The notes below the pieces were generated by a model. That model searched no databases, was not told the DNA's origin, and saw nothing but the letters and a program-made list of their open reading frames with translations. A stretch of 64,000 nt of DNA, from the NCBI GenBank assembly GCA_963817015.1, contig CAWFMV010000010.1, forward strand, positions 62,001 through 126,000, written 5' to 3'. The stretch's first letter is position 1; each line of letters starts with the position of its first letter. A program made the position numbers and the translations under genes. Source of the DNA: VAZQ01 sp963817015 (lineage in GTDB: Bacteria > Pseudomonadota > Alphaproteobacteria > Rhizobiales > Xanthobacteraceae). Positions 35,588 through 44,126 of this stretch are shown here, piece by piece.

Positions 35588-35621
35588 GGGCCTCGCGCCG
35601 GAATTGCCCGGCGCGAGGCCC
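35588..35621 (-). terminator. Strong hairpin after the second DUF2171 gene
   Basis: GGGCCTCGCGCCGG (35588-35601) pairs perfectly with CCGGCGCGAGGCCC (35608-35621) around a 6-nt loop. It lies 20 bp beyond the stop codon of the minus-strand DUF2171 gene at 35642. No T-run follows on the minus strand. Confidence 0.6.
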
Positions 35622-35641
35622 ATGCTGACGGTTCAGTTGCT

Positions 35642-35875
35642 CTAGTTGGCTTTCCAGCGCGCCTTCGCCTCGGCACCGGACTGTTTCAGGTGAACCTTCT
35701 TTTCAACATGGTCCACCCATGCGAGCGGGATGAGGTGATGTTCACCGCCCGCATCGGGGTCGGATTTCGCCAGCTTGACCATATCCTGGCCTTCCAGGTG
35801 ATCCACGGTTCCGACGTGCACGCCGTCGGAACCGACGACTTCCATGTGTTCCTTGATCATCATCGGTGCAACCAT
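35642..35875 (-). CDS. DUF2171 (PRC-barrel-like) protein, paralogue
   Basis: A 77-residue protein: MEVVGSDGVHVGTVDHLEGQ, a variable loop, HHLIPLAWVDHVEKKVHL and ARWKAN, nearly matching the gene at 35128-35367. An AGGAGG ribosome-binding site precedes ATG 35875. The two copies are separated by a hairpin and a 274-bp gap, so they are probably expressed separately. Role unknown. Confidence 0.82.
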   Translation of the reverse strand: MVAPMMIKEHMEVVGSDGVHVGTVDHLEGQDMVKLAKSDPDAGGEHHLIPLAWVDHVEKKVHLKQSGAEAKARWKAN

Positions 35876-35906
35876 ACGAACCTCCTTGTTGAGGAGATAA
35901 CGTTAG

Positions 35907-36038
35907 GCACCAATTGTCGTTCCGGGCTGGTTCCACGCGTGCTGGCGCTGGGACTACCCAAAAGCTATTCAATGGCGGATTTGTTTCGCCTGGAGAGACG
36001 GACATGCGCATCAAGTCGAAATCGTCGACTACCACTGA
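35907..36038 (+). pseudogene. higB: Truncated HigB-type toxin remnant overlapping higA
   Basis: In the frame ending at TGA 36036-36038 the translation reads AIQWRICFAW then RDGHAHQVEIVDYH, an almost perfect RelE/HigB C-terminus (the family ends QWRICF..W..VEIVDYH). Upstream the frame stays open only to 35907, where TAG and TAA stops occur, and the residues before AIQWR no longer match. The first half of the toxin is therefore missing. The fragment overlaps the start of higA by 35 bp. It looks like the leftover of an inactivated toxin-antitoxin pair. Confidence 0.75.
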
Positions 36039-36324
36039 GCCCCTGCACAACCCACATCCGGGCGAAATCCTGACGGAGGAGTTCCTTAAGCCAATGCAAC
36101 TGTCGCAAACGGCACTTGCGCGAGCGATCGGAGTGCCGCCGCGGCGCATCAATGAGATCGTGCTGGGCAAGCGAGCGATTACGGCCGACACAGACCTGCG
36201 ACTGGCTCGCTACTTCAAAATGTCGGATGGATTCTTCCTCGGCCTGCAGGCCGACTATGAATTGATGGAACGGCGCAGGGTGATCGGCGCGCAGCTCAAG
36301 GCGATCAGACCGCGAGCGGCCTGA
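36004..36324 (+). CDS. higA: HigA-family antitoxin (XRE-type DNA-binding protein)
   Basis: A 106-residue protein with the HigA signature HPGEILTEEFLKP, a helix-turn-helix (SQTALARAIGVPPRRINEIV) and GKRAITADTDLRLARYF. It would bind its own promoter and neutralise HigB by complex formation. Here only a C-terminal HigB fragment is left upstream and overlapping, so the antitoxin is probably orphaned and may persist as a regulator or an anti-addiction gene. ATG 36004 is the only good start before the conserved domain. Confidence 0.88.
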   Translation: MRIKSKSSTTTEPLHNPHPGEILTEEFLKPMQLSQTALARAIGVPPRRINEIVLGKRAITADTDLRLARYFKMSDGFFLGLQADYELMERRRVIGAQLKAIRPRAA

Positions 36325-36350
36325 TCGTCACACCAGCCGCGACCGCGCCC

Positions 36351-37753
36351 TCACCCCGCCAGCGCCGCCAGAATCCGCGCCCAGCTGCGCGTGCCCTTGT
36401 GGAAGCTGTTGAGATCGAACTTCTCGTTCGGCGAATGCACGCGATCATCATCGAGCGCGAAGCCGACCATGAGCGTGTCCATGCCGAGCACGCGCTTGAA
36501 GTCGGCGACGATCGGGATCGAGCCGCCCTCGCCCACCGTCACGGCCTTGCGGCCCCATTCGGCGGCGAGCGCGGCGCGCGCCTTCACCACCGCCGGGTTG
36601 TCGTAGGAGAGCTGGATCGGCGGGGCGAGGCCGAAATTCGAAAACTCCACCTTGGCATCGCTCGGCAGCCGATCGCGCACGAACTTGCGGAAGGCATCGC
36701 GCACTTTCTTGGGGTTCTGCGCACCGACCAGACGGAATGACACCTTGGCCGTGGCCTGGCCCGGAATGACGGTCTTGGCGCCTTCTCCCGTATAGCCGCC
36801 GATCAGCCCGTTGATCTCGGCGGTCGGCCGCGTCGCGATCTGCTCGATCACCATGCGGCCCTTCTCGCCGGCCGGCACCTTGAGGCCGACCTCGCCGAGA
36901 AAATCCTTCGGCGTCAGCTTGAGCCGCTTGAGGTCGGCCTTGATGTCCTTCGGCAGCTCCTTCACGCCCTCATAGAAGCCCGGGATGGTGACCTTGCCGT
37001 TCTTGTCGTGCATCGCGCCGAGAATGCTCGCAAGCACGCGCAGCGGATTCTGCGCCGCGCCACCGAACAAGCCGGAGTGCAGATCGCGGTCCGCGCACGT
37101 GACTTTCACTTCCTCGTAGACAAGACCGCGCAGCGAGGTGGTGATCGCCGGCGTCTTGGTGTCCCACATGCTGGTGTCGCAGATGAGCGCCAGGTCGTGC
37201 TTGAGCTCGCGCGCGTTGTCCTTGACGAAGCCGAACAGATGGGCGGATCCGCACTCCTCCTCGCCCTCGATCATGGCGGTGATCGGCAACGGCAGCGCAC
37301 CGGTGACGGCCTTGTAGGCTCGGCAGGCCTCGACGAAGGTCATCACCTGGCCTTTGTCGTCGCAGGCGCCGCGCGCCACGATGATCTTGCGCCCGTCGGG
37401 GGTGGTCGCGATGCGCGGCGAGAACGGCGGCGTCCTCCCACAGATCGAGCGGATCGACCGGCTGCACGTCATAGTGGCCGTAGAACAGGACGTGCGGGCT
37501 TTTGCCATTGCCACCGTTCGCCTTTGCCGACCACGATCGGATGTCCCTCGGTCGCACGCACGCTCGCGTCGAAACCGATCCCGGTGAGGTCGCGCGCGAC
37601 AAACTCGGCTGCGGTGCGGCACTCGTCCTTGTAGGCCGGATCGGTCGAGATCGACTTGATCTTCAGGAACGCAAACAATCGATCGAGGCTCTTGTCGAGG
37701 TCGGCGTCGATCCGGTCGAGAACGGCGGGGAGCGTGTTGGACGATGATGTCAT
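36351..37753 (-). pseudogene. M20-family metallopeptidase/dipeptidase (two frameshifts)
   Basis: The pieces join into an M20 peptidase of about 465 residues. Zinc-site segments are visible: YGHYDVQP, RGACDDKGQ, EGEEECGS, LICDTSMWD and, near the end, DRVHSPNEKF. Breaks are near 37515 (extra base between VVGK and ANGGNGKSPHVLF) and near 37425 (extra base between LWED and PPFSPRIATTPDGRK). Both repairs are single deletions of a duplicated G or C. Such enzymes hydrolyse dipeptides or related amides in the cytoplasm. The frame then continues by accident into the next gene, which should not be read as a fusion. Confidence 0.83.
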
Positions 37754-37870
37754 GGCGGGTACCTATGTGGTGCCGAGGCGCGGTGCCTTGCTGGTCACGG
37801 CGGATTCTAAAGCGATGAGCGGCCGGCACAAGGCGAGCCCAGCCCTGCGATCGCACCAACACGGGGTAAG

Positions 37871-39454
37871 CTATCGCCTGAGGATGCCGCCCAAGGTTCC
37901 GCGCACGATGGCGCGGCCAATGGTATTGCCCATCGATCCGCCGAGCGACTTGCCCAGATCGCCCGCGACCTTGCCGGCAACACGGTTCACCACCGAGCGC
38001 GTCACGTCGCGCGCGACGTACTGGCCGACCGTCAGCCGTTGGCCGCGTTGGCGGGACGTCCCGAACAGACCGCCAAGCGTTGCGCCGATGCCGCTGATCC
38101 AGCCGCCGACGCCGCCGGACTCGCTCGGCTGCTGTTCGCTGCCGGGAGGCGGCGCCGTGGTCGAGCCGGTCTGCTGCACCCTGCTTGTGCAGAACCTCGT
38201 AGGCCGATTCCGAGTCGACGGGCGTGTCGTACTTGCCTCTGACCGGGCTCTTGGCGATCACCGCCTTGCGTTCCTCGGGCGTTATCGGCCCGACGCGTGC
38301 CGACGGCGGGCGCACCATGCAGCGTTCGACCATCGAGGGCGTGCCGTTCCCTTCCAGGAACGACACCAGCGCCTCACCCTTGCCGAGCTCGCTGATCACG
38401 GTCGCGGTGTCGAGATTCGGGTTCGGCCGGAACGTCTCCGCCGCCGCCCGCACTGCCTTCTGATCGCGCGGGGTGAACGCGCGCAGCGCATGCTGCACGC
38501 GGTTGCCGAGCTGCGCCAGGACCTTATCGGGCACATCGAGCGGATTCTGAGTGACGAAATAGACCCCGACACCCTTAGAACGGATGAGCCGCACCACCTG
38601 CTCGATCTTGTCGAGCAGCGCCTTGGGCGCCTCGTTGAACAACAGATGCGCCTCGTCGAAGAAGAACACGAGCTTGGGCTTGGCGAGGTCGCCAACCTCG
38701 GGCAGCTCCTCGAACAGCTCCGACAACAGCCACAGCAGGAACGTCGCATAGAGCCGCGGGTTTGCCATCAGCTTGTCGGCGGCCAGGATATTGACGACAC
38801 CGCGGCCGTCGCGGTCGGTGTGGATGAAGTCCTTCAGCGCCAGCGCGGGCTCGCCAAAGAACTTCTCGCCACCCTGATTTTCCAGCACCAGGAGCTGGCG
38901 CTGGATGGTGCCAATGGTCGTTTTCGAGACATTGCCGTACTTGGTGGTGAGCTCCGACGCGTGCTCGGCAATGAAGCCGAGCATCGAGCGCAGGTCCTTG
39001 AGATCGAGAAGCAGCAGCCCCTCGTCGTCAGCTACGCGGAAGCAGATGTTGAGTACGCCCTCCTGCACCTCATTGAGGTCCATGAGCCGGGACAACAGCA
39101 GCGGGCCCACTTCGGAGATCGTGGCGCGAATGGGATGGCCCTGTTCGCCGAACAGGTCCCAGAACACGACTGGAAACTGATCCACCTGGTAGTCGATGCC
39201 GAACTCTTGGCACGGCTGACAAACGCTTCCTTGGCCTCGCCCTGCTCCGCGATACCTGACAGGTCACCCTTGATGTCGGCGGCAAAGACCGACACGCCCG
39301 CGTTGGAAAGGCCTTCCGCCAGGACTTGCAGGGTCACGGTCTTGCCGGTTCCGGTTGCGCCGGTGACCAGACCGTGCCGATTGGCGAGTGCCAGCGTCAG
39401 CACTTCCGGCTTATGGCTCCGGCCAACGAAAATGGTTCCGTCGTCGTCACCCAT
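37871..39454 (-). pseudogene. HerA-like/DUF853 ATPase (two frameshifts)
   Basis: The repaired product has about 527 residues. The Walker A motif GATGTGKT lies near residue 37, Walker B is KLVFFFDEAHLLF, and an arginine-finger region follows (FTPRDQKAVRAAA). The C-terminus is a glycine-rich, hydrophobic tail (GGVGGWISGIGATLGGLF). Breaks are near 39208 (one base missing in KEFGID) and near 38180 (one extra G in HKQVQQTGS). The family of stand-alone DUF853/HerA ATPases is widespread and probably acts as a DNA translocase; its task is not settled. No NurA nuclease gene is nearby. Confidence 0.82.
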
Positions 39455-39582
39455 CGCACGCCTCTGAGATCTGGGTCAGCTCAGCGGACATTGTTTGCCC
39501 GGATGGCCGAACCGTCAACAGCAACGCCTGCTGTGGTCAACAGCAGGCGCGCCTCGTCGTTTTGATTGTGATTTGTAAGTGG

Positions 39583-40077
39583 CTATTGCAGCTTAAATTT
39601 GCCGCCCCAAGCCTCGTGGTTGAGTGCGTTCATTGCGTCGGCCAGCGGGAGCTTGGGACGGGCCCGCTCGCTCATGTTGTCACGAGATCGCCGCTGCTTC
39701 TGCAGGAGCGCGCCCATCCATCGATAGAGCAGGCGCGACGACACGTCGGCGGGAACCGAAGCCACATAACCGGCCCGCCGGGCAGATCTGTTGACGTAGG
39801 GAGTGACGACCTGCGCCAGCAACAAGGAGGGGATGCCCACCTCGCGTCCGGGCGCACCCGTTTCCGCCGTCCATTGCGGCACTTCATCCGGCACCGCATC
39901 TGGCAGTAGCACAAGGCATGCGTCTGCCCGCTTGGCGGAGCAGAGCTGCCGCGCCTGGTCGGGATTTGCAACCAGACGAACACCCTCAAGTCCCATGCGC
40001 GTTAGAGTATGCACAAGCGGACGTCCCGTTTCAGAGCCGGCAACAACGACAACTCGTGCATTCGTGAATGAGATCAT
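39583..40077 (-). CDS. Hypothetical protein with receiver-like N-terminus
   Basis: A 164-residue protein. The first about 120 residues alternate strand and helix (ARVVVVAGSETGRPLVHTL, ACLVLLPDAV, GYVASVPADVSSRLLYRW) in the manner of a response-regulator receiver fold, but the acidic pocket and phospho-acceptor Asp are not obvious. No DNA-binding domain follows. It may be a degenerate receiver or unrelated Rossmann-like protein. No close family was recognised. Confidence 0.6.
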   Translation of the reverse strand: MISFTNARVVVVAGSETGRPLVHTLTRMGLEGVRLVANPDQARQLCSAKRADACLVLLPDAVPDEVPQWTAETGAPGREVGIPSLLLAQVVTPYVNRSARRAGYVASVPADVSSRLLYRWMGALLQKQRRSRDNMSERARPKLPLADAMNALNHEAWGGKFKLQ

Positions 40078-40542
40078 GGCGCCCTTAACCCATTGGTCAC
40101 AGCCACAAACCGCTTGTTTATGTCCGCAAGTCCTGGCCGTGAGGTCCCCTTGCCCGACGAGGTCCGCTTGAGTTCTATTGGCCTCGCATCTTCTCTAATT
40201 ATAGACCTGCTTTCCTAGGTGATGTCGGTAACGCTGTAGGGACGGACTTGCGCGGTTAACTCTTCCTTTTGGTCGATAGACGGCGTTTACGGGTTCACTA
40301 CTATCGCTAACTATGCCATCCGCGCGCCCTCTTCCAGGCCACAAAAGGCCTTAGAACAAAACGGTTTGCGTCAAGTTTGTGACATTTCACAAATGCACCA
40401 AAATTCAATTCGTTGTACCGCTTTCACACTGATGTATTAATGCAACTGGCTGCCACATTCGTAAACGCGCCTCCGGCCCACCGGTTTCCGCCCTCCTTTC
40501 CGCCCCATACAATCGCTAATAGGCCTCCGGGGAAAATTGGGC
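40078..40542. other. Gap upstream of the DUF2267 gene
   Basis: About 465 bp between divergent genes with no convincing frame. The centre (about 40360-40450) is AT-rich, with GTTTGTGACATTTCACAAA, an inverted repeat TTTGTGA-N3-TCACAAA at about 40376-40393, which resembles a CRP/FNR-type operator. It is a plausible promoter region for the DUF2267/DUF4332 genes. Confidence 0.45.
40374..40393. promoter_or_regulatory. CRP/FNR-like inverted repeat
   Basis: The text AGTTTGTGACATTTCACAAA holds TTTGTGA and TCACAAA separated by three or four bases. This matches the symmetry of CRP/FNR-family sites (TGTGA-N6-TCACA type, with shorter spacing here). It lies about 150 bp before the DUF2267 start. The regulator is unknown. 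Confidence 0.4.
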
Positions 40543-40905
40543 ATGGATGAGCTGATTGGACGCTTGGTTGCCAACATCGGCATTGATCAGGCGACTGCCC
40601 AAAAGGCTGTGGGTATTATTCTACAGTTCCTGCTAAAGGAAGGACCCGCCGAAAAGGTCCAAGACCTCCTGGCCAAGCTGCCGGGAGCTCTGGAGGCCAT
40701 TGCGGCGGCTCCGCCCGACGAGGGAACTGGGATGTTTGGCGGAGGGGTATTAGCGGCGGGAACCCGCATGATGTCAGTCGGTCTCAGCATGGGCCAAGTC
40801 CAGGCTGTGACCCGTGAGACCATTGCCTTCGCACGCGAGAAAGCCGGTGAGGACACCATCGGCGAGATCGTCGGCGCGATCCCTGGCCTTGGTCAGTTCG
40901 TCTGA
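40543..40905 (+). CDS. DUF2267-family protein
   Basis: A 120-residue helical protein: MDELIGRLVANIGIDQATAQ, LQFLLKEGPAEKVQDLLAKLP, a glycine-rich middle, and FAREKAGEDTIGEIVGAIPG at the end. This is the DUF2267 pattern of short amphipathic helices. It precedes the DUF4332 gene by 66 bp, so an operon is likely. Members are often stress-linked in other bacteria, but no biochemical role is known. Confidence 0.75.
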   Translation: MDELIGRLVANIGIDQATAQKAVGIILQFLLKEGPAEKVQDLLAKLPGALEAIAAAPPDEGTGMFGGGVLAAGTRMMSVGLSMGQVQAVTRETIAFAREKAGEDTIGEIVGAIPGLGQFV

Positions 40906-40971
40906 CGCCCGATGGTGCAGGCGGTCGACTGTGGATCAGGCGGATCGACAGGGGATAGTGAGGAGAATTCG

Positions 40972-41433
40972 ATGGCAAGCTACCCAATCACCCACATCGA
41001 CGGACTCGATGCGGATGAGGTCAAGACCCTCAGAACGCTTGGCATCCGCACGACAGAGCGGCTCCTGGACGAGGCCAAGAGCCCCAAGGCGCGCCGAACG
41101 CTGGCTGTGAAGTGCGGCATCGATGAGAAACGCTTGCTGAGATTTGCCAACGCCTGCGACCACATGCGCATCAAGGGCATGGGCAAGGGCTACCTGGGCC
41201 TATTGCAGGAGGTGGGGGTCGATACCGTCCGGGAGCTGCGCTATCGCAAGCCCGAGAACCTCGCTCGCGCAATGGCGGAGGCCAACAAGAAGAAGAGGAT
41301 GGTGCGCTTCCTCCCGCCCGAGAAGCTCGTTGTGCGCTGGATCGAGCACGCCAAGAAGCTTCCGCTCAAGATCAGCTACAAGGATCAGGCCGAAGGTCCT
41401 CGCATCGCCCGCCGCAAGGGTATCGACGCGTAG
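40972..41433 (+). CDS. DUF4332-family helix-hairpin-helix protein
   Basis: A 153-residue protein with helix-hairpin-helix-like units: ITHIDGLDADEVKTLRTLGI, RIKGMGKGYLGLLQEVGVDT, and RYRKPENLARAMAEAN. These are typical of DUF4332. The basic C-terminus (KKLPLKISYKDQ) fits nucleic-acid contact. Start ATG 40972 has GTGAGGAG at 40959-40966. It follows the DUF2267 gene and precedes folP. Confidence 0.82.
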   Translation: MASYPITHIDGLDADEVKTLRTLGIRTTERLLDEAKSPKARRTLAVKCGIDEKRLLRFANACDHMRIKGMGKGYLGLLQEVGVDTVRELRYRKPENLARAMAEANKKKRMVRFLPPEKLVVRWIEHAKKLPLKISYKDQAEGPRIARRKGIDA

Positions 41434-41505
41434 TTTCAATCGGGTCCCGCGGGGCCCCTCAGATCGCCAGGCTTTAACCTCTATGGCGTGCGCCAGCGCT
41501 GCGAC

Positions 41506-42438
41506 ATGCGCGTGTGCTGGCGCGCCTTGACTTCCACAGGCGGACCGGCGCAAGCCAGCGCCGTGATCAAGACCCGCTCAACACTATCGTCGCCGGGTCC
41601 GACCGGCCCACAGGCGCGACCAGCCCCCGCTACGCTGGCGCGGCTGACAAGCCTTGGCCGACCGGCCATCATGGGCGTGGTCAACGTCACGCCTGACAGC
41701 TTCTCCGATGGCGGGCGCTTTCTCGATCCGCAGCGCGCAATCGAGCATGCCCGGCGGCTCGCCGTCGATGGCGCCGACATCCTCGATATCGGTGCCGAGT
41801 CCACCCGCCCCTACGGCGGCATGGTCGCGGTCTCGCGCGAAGAGGAGCTGCGGCGGCTAGCGCCGGTCCTGCCCGAGGTCATCGCACTCGGCGTGCCGGT
41901 CTCGATCGACAGCATGAAGGCGTCCGTTGCGAGCGTAGCGCTCGAAGCCGGCGCCAGCATCGTCAACGACGTCTGGGGCCTGCAGCGCGACCCCGATATG
42001 GCGCGCGTCGTCGCCGAGCACGCCGTGCCGGTCATCATCATGCACAATCGCGACTCCGCCGATCCGGCGATCGACATCATGGCCGACATCGCGGCATTCT
42101 TCCTGCGCTCGATCGACATCGCGGAACGCGCCGGCATTGCGCGCAACATGATCGTGCTCGACCCCGGCATCGGCTTCGGCAAGACACCGCAGCAGAGCAT
42201 CACCGCGATTGCGCGGCTGGGCGAGCTCAAGTCGTTCGGCCTGCCCCTTCTGATCGGCGCGTCGCGCAAGCGCTTCATTGACTCGATATCGCCTGCGCCA
42301 CCCGATCAGCGCATCGGCGGCTCGATCGTGAGCCACCTTATGGCGGTCGAGAGTGGTGCGACGATCGTGCGCACTCACGACGTCGCCGAGACCGTGCAGG
42401 CGTTGCGCGTCGCGAAAGCCATCCGGGAGGCCCGATGA
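41506..42438 (+). CDS. folP: Dihydropteroate synthase
   Basis: The enzyme joins p-aminobenzoate to 6-hydroxymethyl-dihydropterin pyrophosphate in folate synthesis and is the sulfonamide target. Family motifs are clear: GVVNVTPDSFSDGG, DIGAESTRPYG, SIDSMKASVA, IVNDVWG, DPGIGFGK, and GASRKRFI. The first about 45 residues are poorly conserved, so the start is uncertain (GTG 41488 or ATG 41506). The stop overlaps folB by 4 bp (ATGA), showing translational coupling in a folP-folB-folK operon. Confidence 0.95.
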   Translation: MRVCWRALTSTGGPAQASAVIKTRSTLSSPGPTGPQARPAPATLARLTSLGRPAIMGVVNVTPDSFSDGGRFLDPQRAIEHARRLAVDGADILDIGAESTRPYGGMVAVSREEELRRLAPVLPEVIALGVPVSIDSMKASVASVALEAGASIVNDVWGLQRDPDMARVVAEHAVPVIIMHNRDSADPAIDIMADIAAFFLRSIDIAERAGIARNMIVLDPGIGFGKTPQQSITAIARLGELKSFGLPLLIGASRKRFIDSISPAPPDQRIGGSIVSHLMAVESGATIVRTHDVAETVQALRVAKAIREAR

Positions 42439-42803
42439 CCGACGCCGTCTTCGTTTCAGGCCTCTCACTGCACGCCTATCACGGCGTGATGCAGCACGAG
42501 GCCAAAGTTGGGCAGACCTTCAAGCTCGATCTCGTCCTCGACATTGATCTCGCGGCCGCCTCGCATTCCGACAAGCTCGCCGACACGGTCGGCTATGACC
42601 AGGTCGTCGAGGTCGCGAGCCGAGCGTTCTGCTCCAAGCGGTATCGGCTGGTCGAGGCTGCGGCTGGCGCGGTCGCCGACGCGATCCTCTCACGCTTTGC
42701 CGAGGTGACGGCGGTGCGGGTGACGGTTCACAAGCCGCATGCACCGATCGCCGCGACATTCGCGGACGTCGGTGTCACCATCGCGCGCGCCCGCCATGGC
42801 TGA
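42435..42803 (+). CDS. folB: Dihydroneopterin aldolase
   Basis: A 122-residue protein with the FolB features LSLHAYHGVMQHEAKVGQTF, the catalytic-site lysine-containing VTVHKPHAPI and the DYDQVV-like segment TVGYDQVVEVA. It converts dihydroneopterin to 6-hydroxymethyl-dihydropterin. It overlaps folP by 4 bp and folK by 8 bp. Confidence 0.94.
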   Translation: MTDAVFVSGLSLHAYHGVMQHEAKVGQTFKLDLVLDIDLAAASHSDKLADTVGYDQVVEVASRAFCSKRYRLVEAAAGAVADAILSRFAEVTAVRVTVHKPHAPIAATFADVGVTIARARHG

Positions 42804-43284
42804 GGCGCTGCTGGCGCTTGGCGGCAATGTGGGAGATGTCCGGGCAACACTTGCGCGCGCGATCGCAATGCTCTGCGAGCGCGGCGACATCCGCTTGCTT
42901 GCCCGCTCCTCCGACTATGTGACCCCGCCCTGGGGCGTCGAAGACCAGCCGCCATTCGTGAACCTGTGCGTCGCGGTCGACACCACGCTCACGCCGCAAA
43001 CCCTGCTGGCGCGCGCGCAAGCGGTCGAGCGCGCCTTCGGGCGGGACCGCGCCCACGAGCGGCGCTGGGGGCCGCGCACGCTCGACATCGACATCCTGGC
43101 CTACGACGACCTTGTCCTCAACGAGCCCGACCTCACGCTGCCGCATCCGCGCCTCAACGAGCGCGCCTTCGTGCTGCTGCCACTCGCTGAGATCGCCCCT
43201 GCGCGCATCATTGCCGGCGTTCGCGTAGATGATGCGCTGGCGCGTCTCGACATCACCGGGATTAAAAAACTACCGCCGCCCTGA
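42796..43284 (+). CDS. folK: 6-hydroxymethyl-dihydropterin pyrophosphokinase
   Basis: A 162-residue enzyme with ALGGNVGD at the N-terminus, WGVEDQPPFVNLCVAV and RWGPRTLDIDILAYDD, the HPPK signature. It activates the pterin with ATP for FolP. ATG 42796 is chosen because LLALGGN follows directly; it overlaps folB by 8 bp. It closes the three-gene folate operon. Confidence 0.95.
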   Translation: MAEALLALGGNVGDVRATLARAIAMLCERGDIRLLARSSDYVTPPWGVEDQPPFVNLCVAVDTTLTPQTLLARAQAVERAFGRDRAHERRWGPRTLDIDILAYDDLVLNEPDLTLPHPRLNERAFVLLPLAEIAPARIIAGVRVDDALARLDITGIKKLPPP

Positions 43285-43417
43285 TCGTCATTTGCCCCAT
43301 TCCGCCGGGCCGTGTAACGTCGCCGGCATGGGGAATTCGGAGCACCGGTCGCGGGTGGCTTAATGCCGTGCTCCGTCGAGTGGACTGAGACACTCAGAGG
43401 GACAGAGGGACAAACTC

Positions 43418-43972
43418 ATGAGCATCGACAGGCGGACAATGGTCACTGGCTTGGTGAGCGCGGGGGCGTTGCTGCAGACGAGCACACATGGTCAGGCCGC
43501 AAGCGGCCCCGAGATCAACGCCTCCGTGGGCGCCACGCTCGAGCGCTTCTACTATCAGGTTCCAGGCGCCCAGGGGCTGGCCGCGCGGGCCGCAGGCGTG
43601 CTGGTGTTTCCAACCGTGATCAAGGCCGGCTTCGGCGTCGGCGGCGAATATGGCGAGGGCGCCATGGTGGTCGGTGGCCGCACGGTTGCGTTCTACAACG
43701 TGCTCTCGGCCTCGATCGGCTTCCAGCTTGGCGCGCAGGCGCGCTCGGTCATCATGATGTTCATGACCCCGCAGGCGCTCGGGAATTTCCAGCGCATCGA
43801 CGGCTGGCGGGTCGGCGTCGATGGCTCGGTGGTGGTGGTTGCGGTCGGCGCCGGCGGCTCGATCGACACCGACAAGATCACCAACCCGGTGGTGGGCTTC
43901 ATCCTCAACTCCAAGGGGCTGATGTACAACCTCACCCTCGAAGGCTCGAAGATCAGCCGCATCTATCCGTGA
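43418..43972 (+). CDS. SYLF/Ysc84-type lipid-binding domain protein, exported
   Basis: A 184-residue protein with a twin-arginine-like start (DRRTMVTGLVSAGALL) and a SYLF domain: AAGVLVFPTVIKAGFGVGGEYGEG, a central AFYNVLSASIGFQLGAQA, and VVVAVGAGG. SYLF proteins bind acidic lipids; bacterial members are periplasmic with unknown roles. A family-typical YF/FPT strand order is intact. It stands alone between folK and the molybdenum hydroxylase gene. Confidence 0.85.
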   Translation: MSIDRRTMVTGLVSAGALLQTSTHGQAASGPEINASVGATLERFYYQVPGAQGLAARAAGVLVFPTVIKAGFGVGGEYGEGAMVVGGRTVAFYNVLSASIGFQLGAQARSVIMMFMTPQALGNFQRIDGWRVGVDGSVVVVAVGAGGSIDTDKITNPVVGFILNSKGLMYNLTLEGSKISRIYP

Positions 43973-44126
43973 GCAGAGCGCGCACGACGCGCTTCCGTTG
44001 CAGCAATCCCTTTCATGGCCGGCCGCCAACACGGCCGGTCATTTGCTATTTGGTCATTTACTTATTCGGTCATGGCGCTGCCGCTCTTCCGCGGCCAGAA
44101 TGGTTGCGAATATCCGGAGACAAGCC

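Noticed and set aside
36351..39185. A 944-codon minus-strand frame suggesting a HerA-peptidase fusion
   Set aside because: It links the ATPase core to the M20 peptidase C-terminus through about 600 bp read in the wrong frame for both. Separate starts, stops and family tails (37871 and 37753) show two frameshifted genes.
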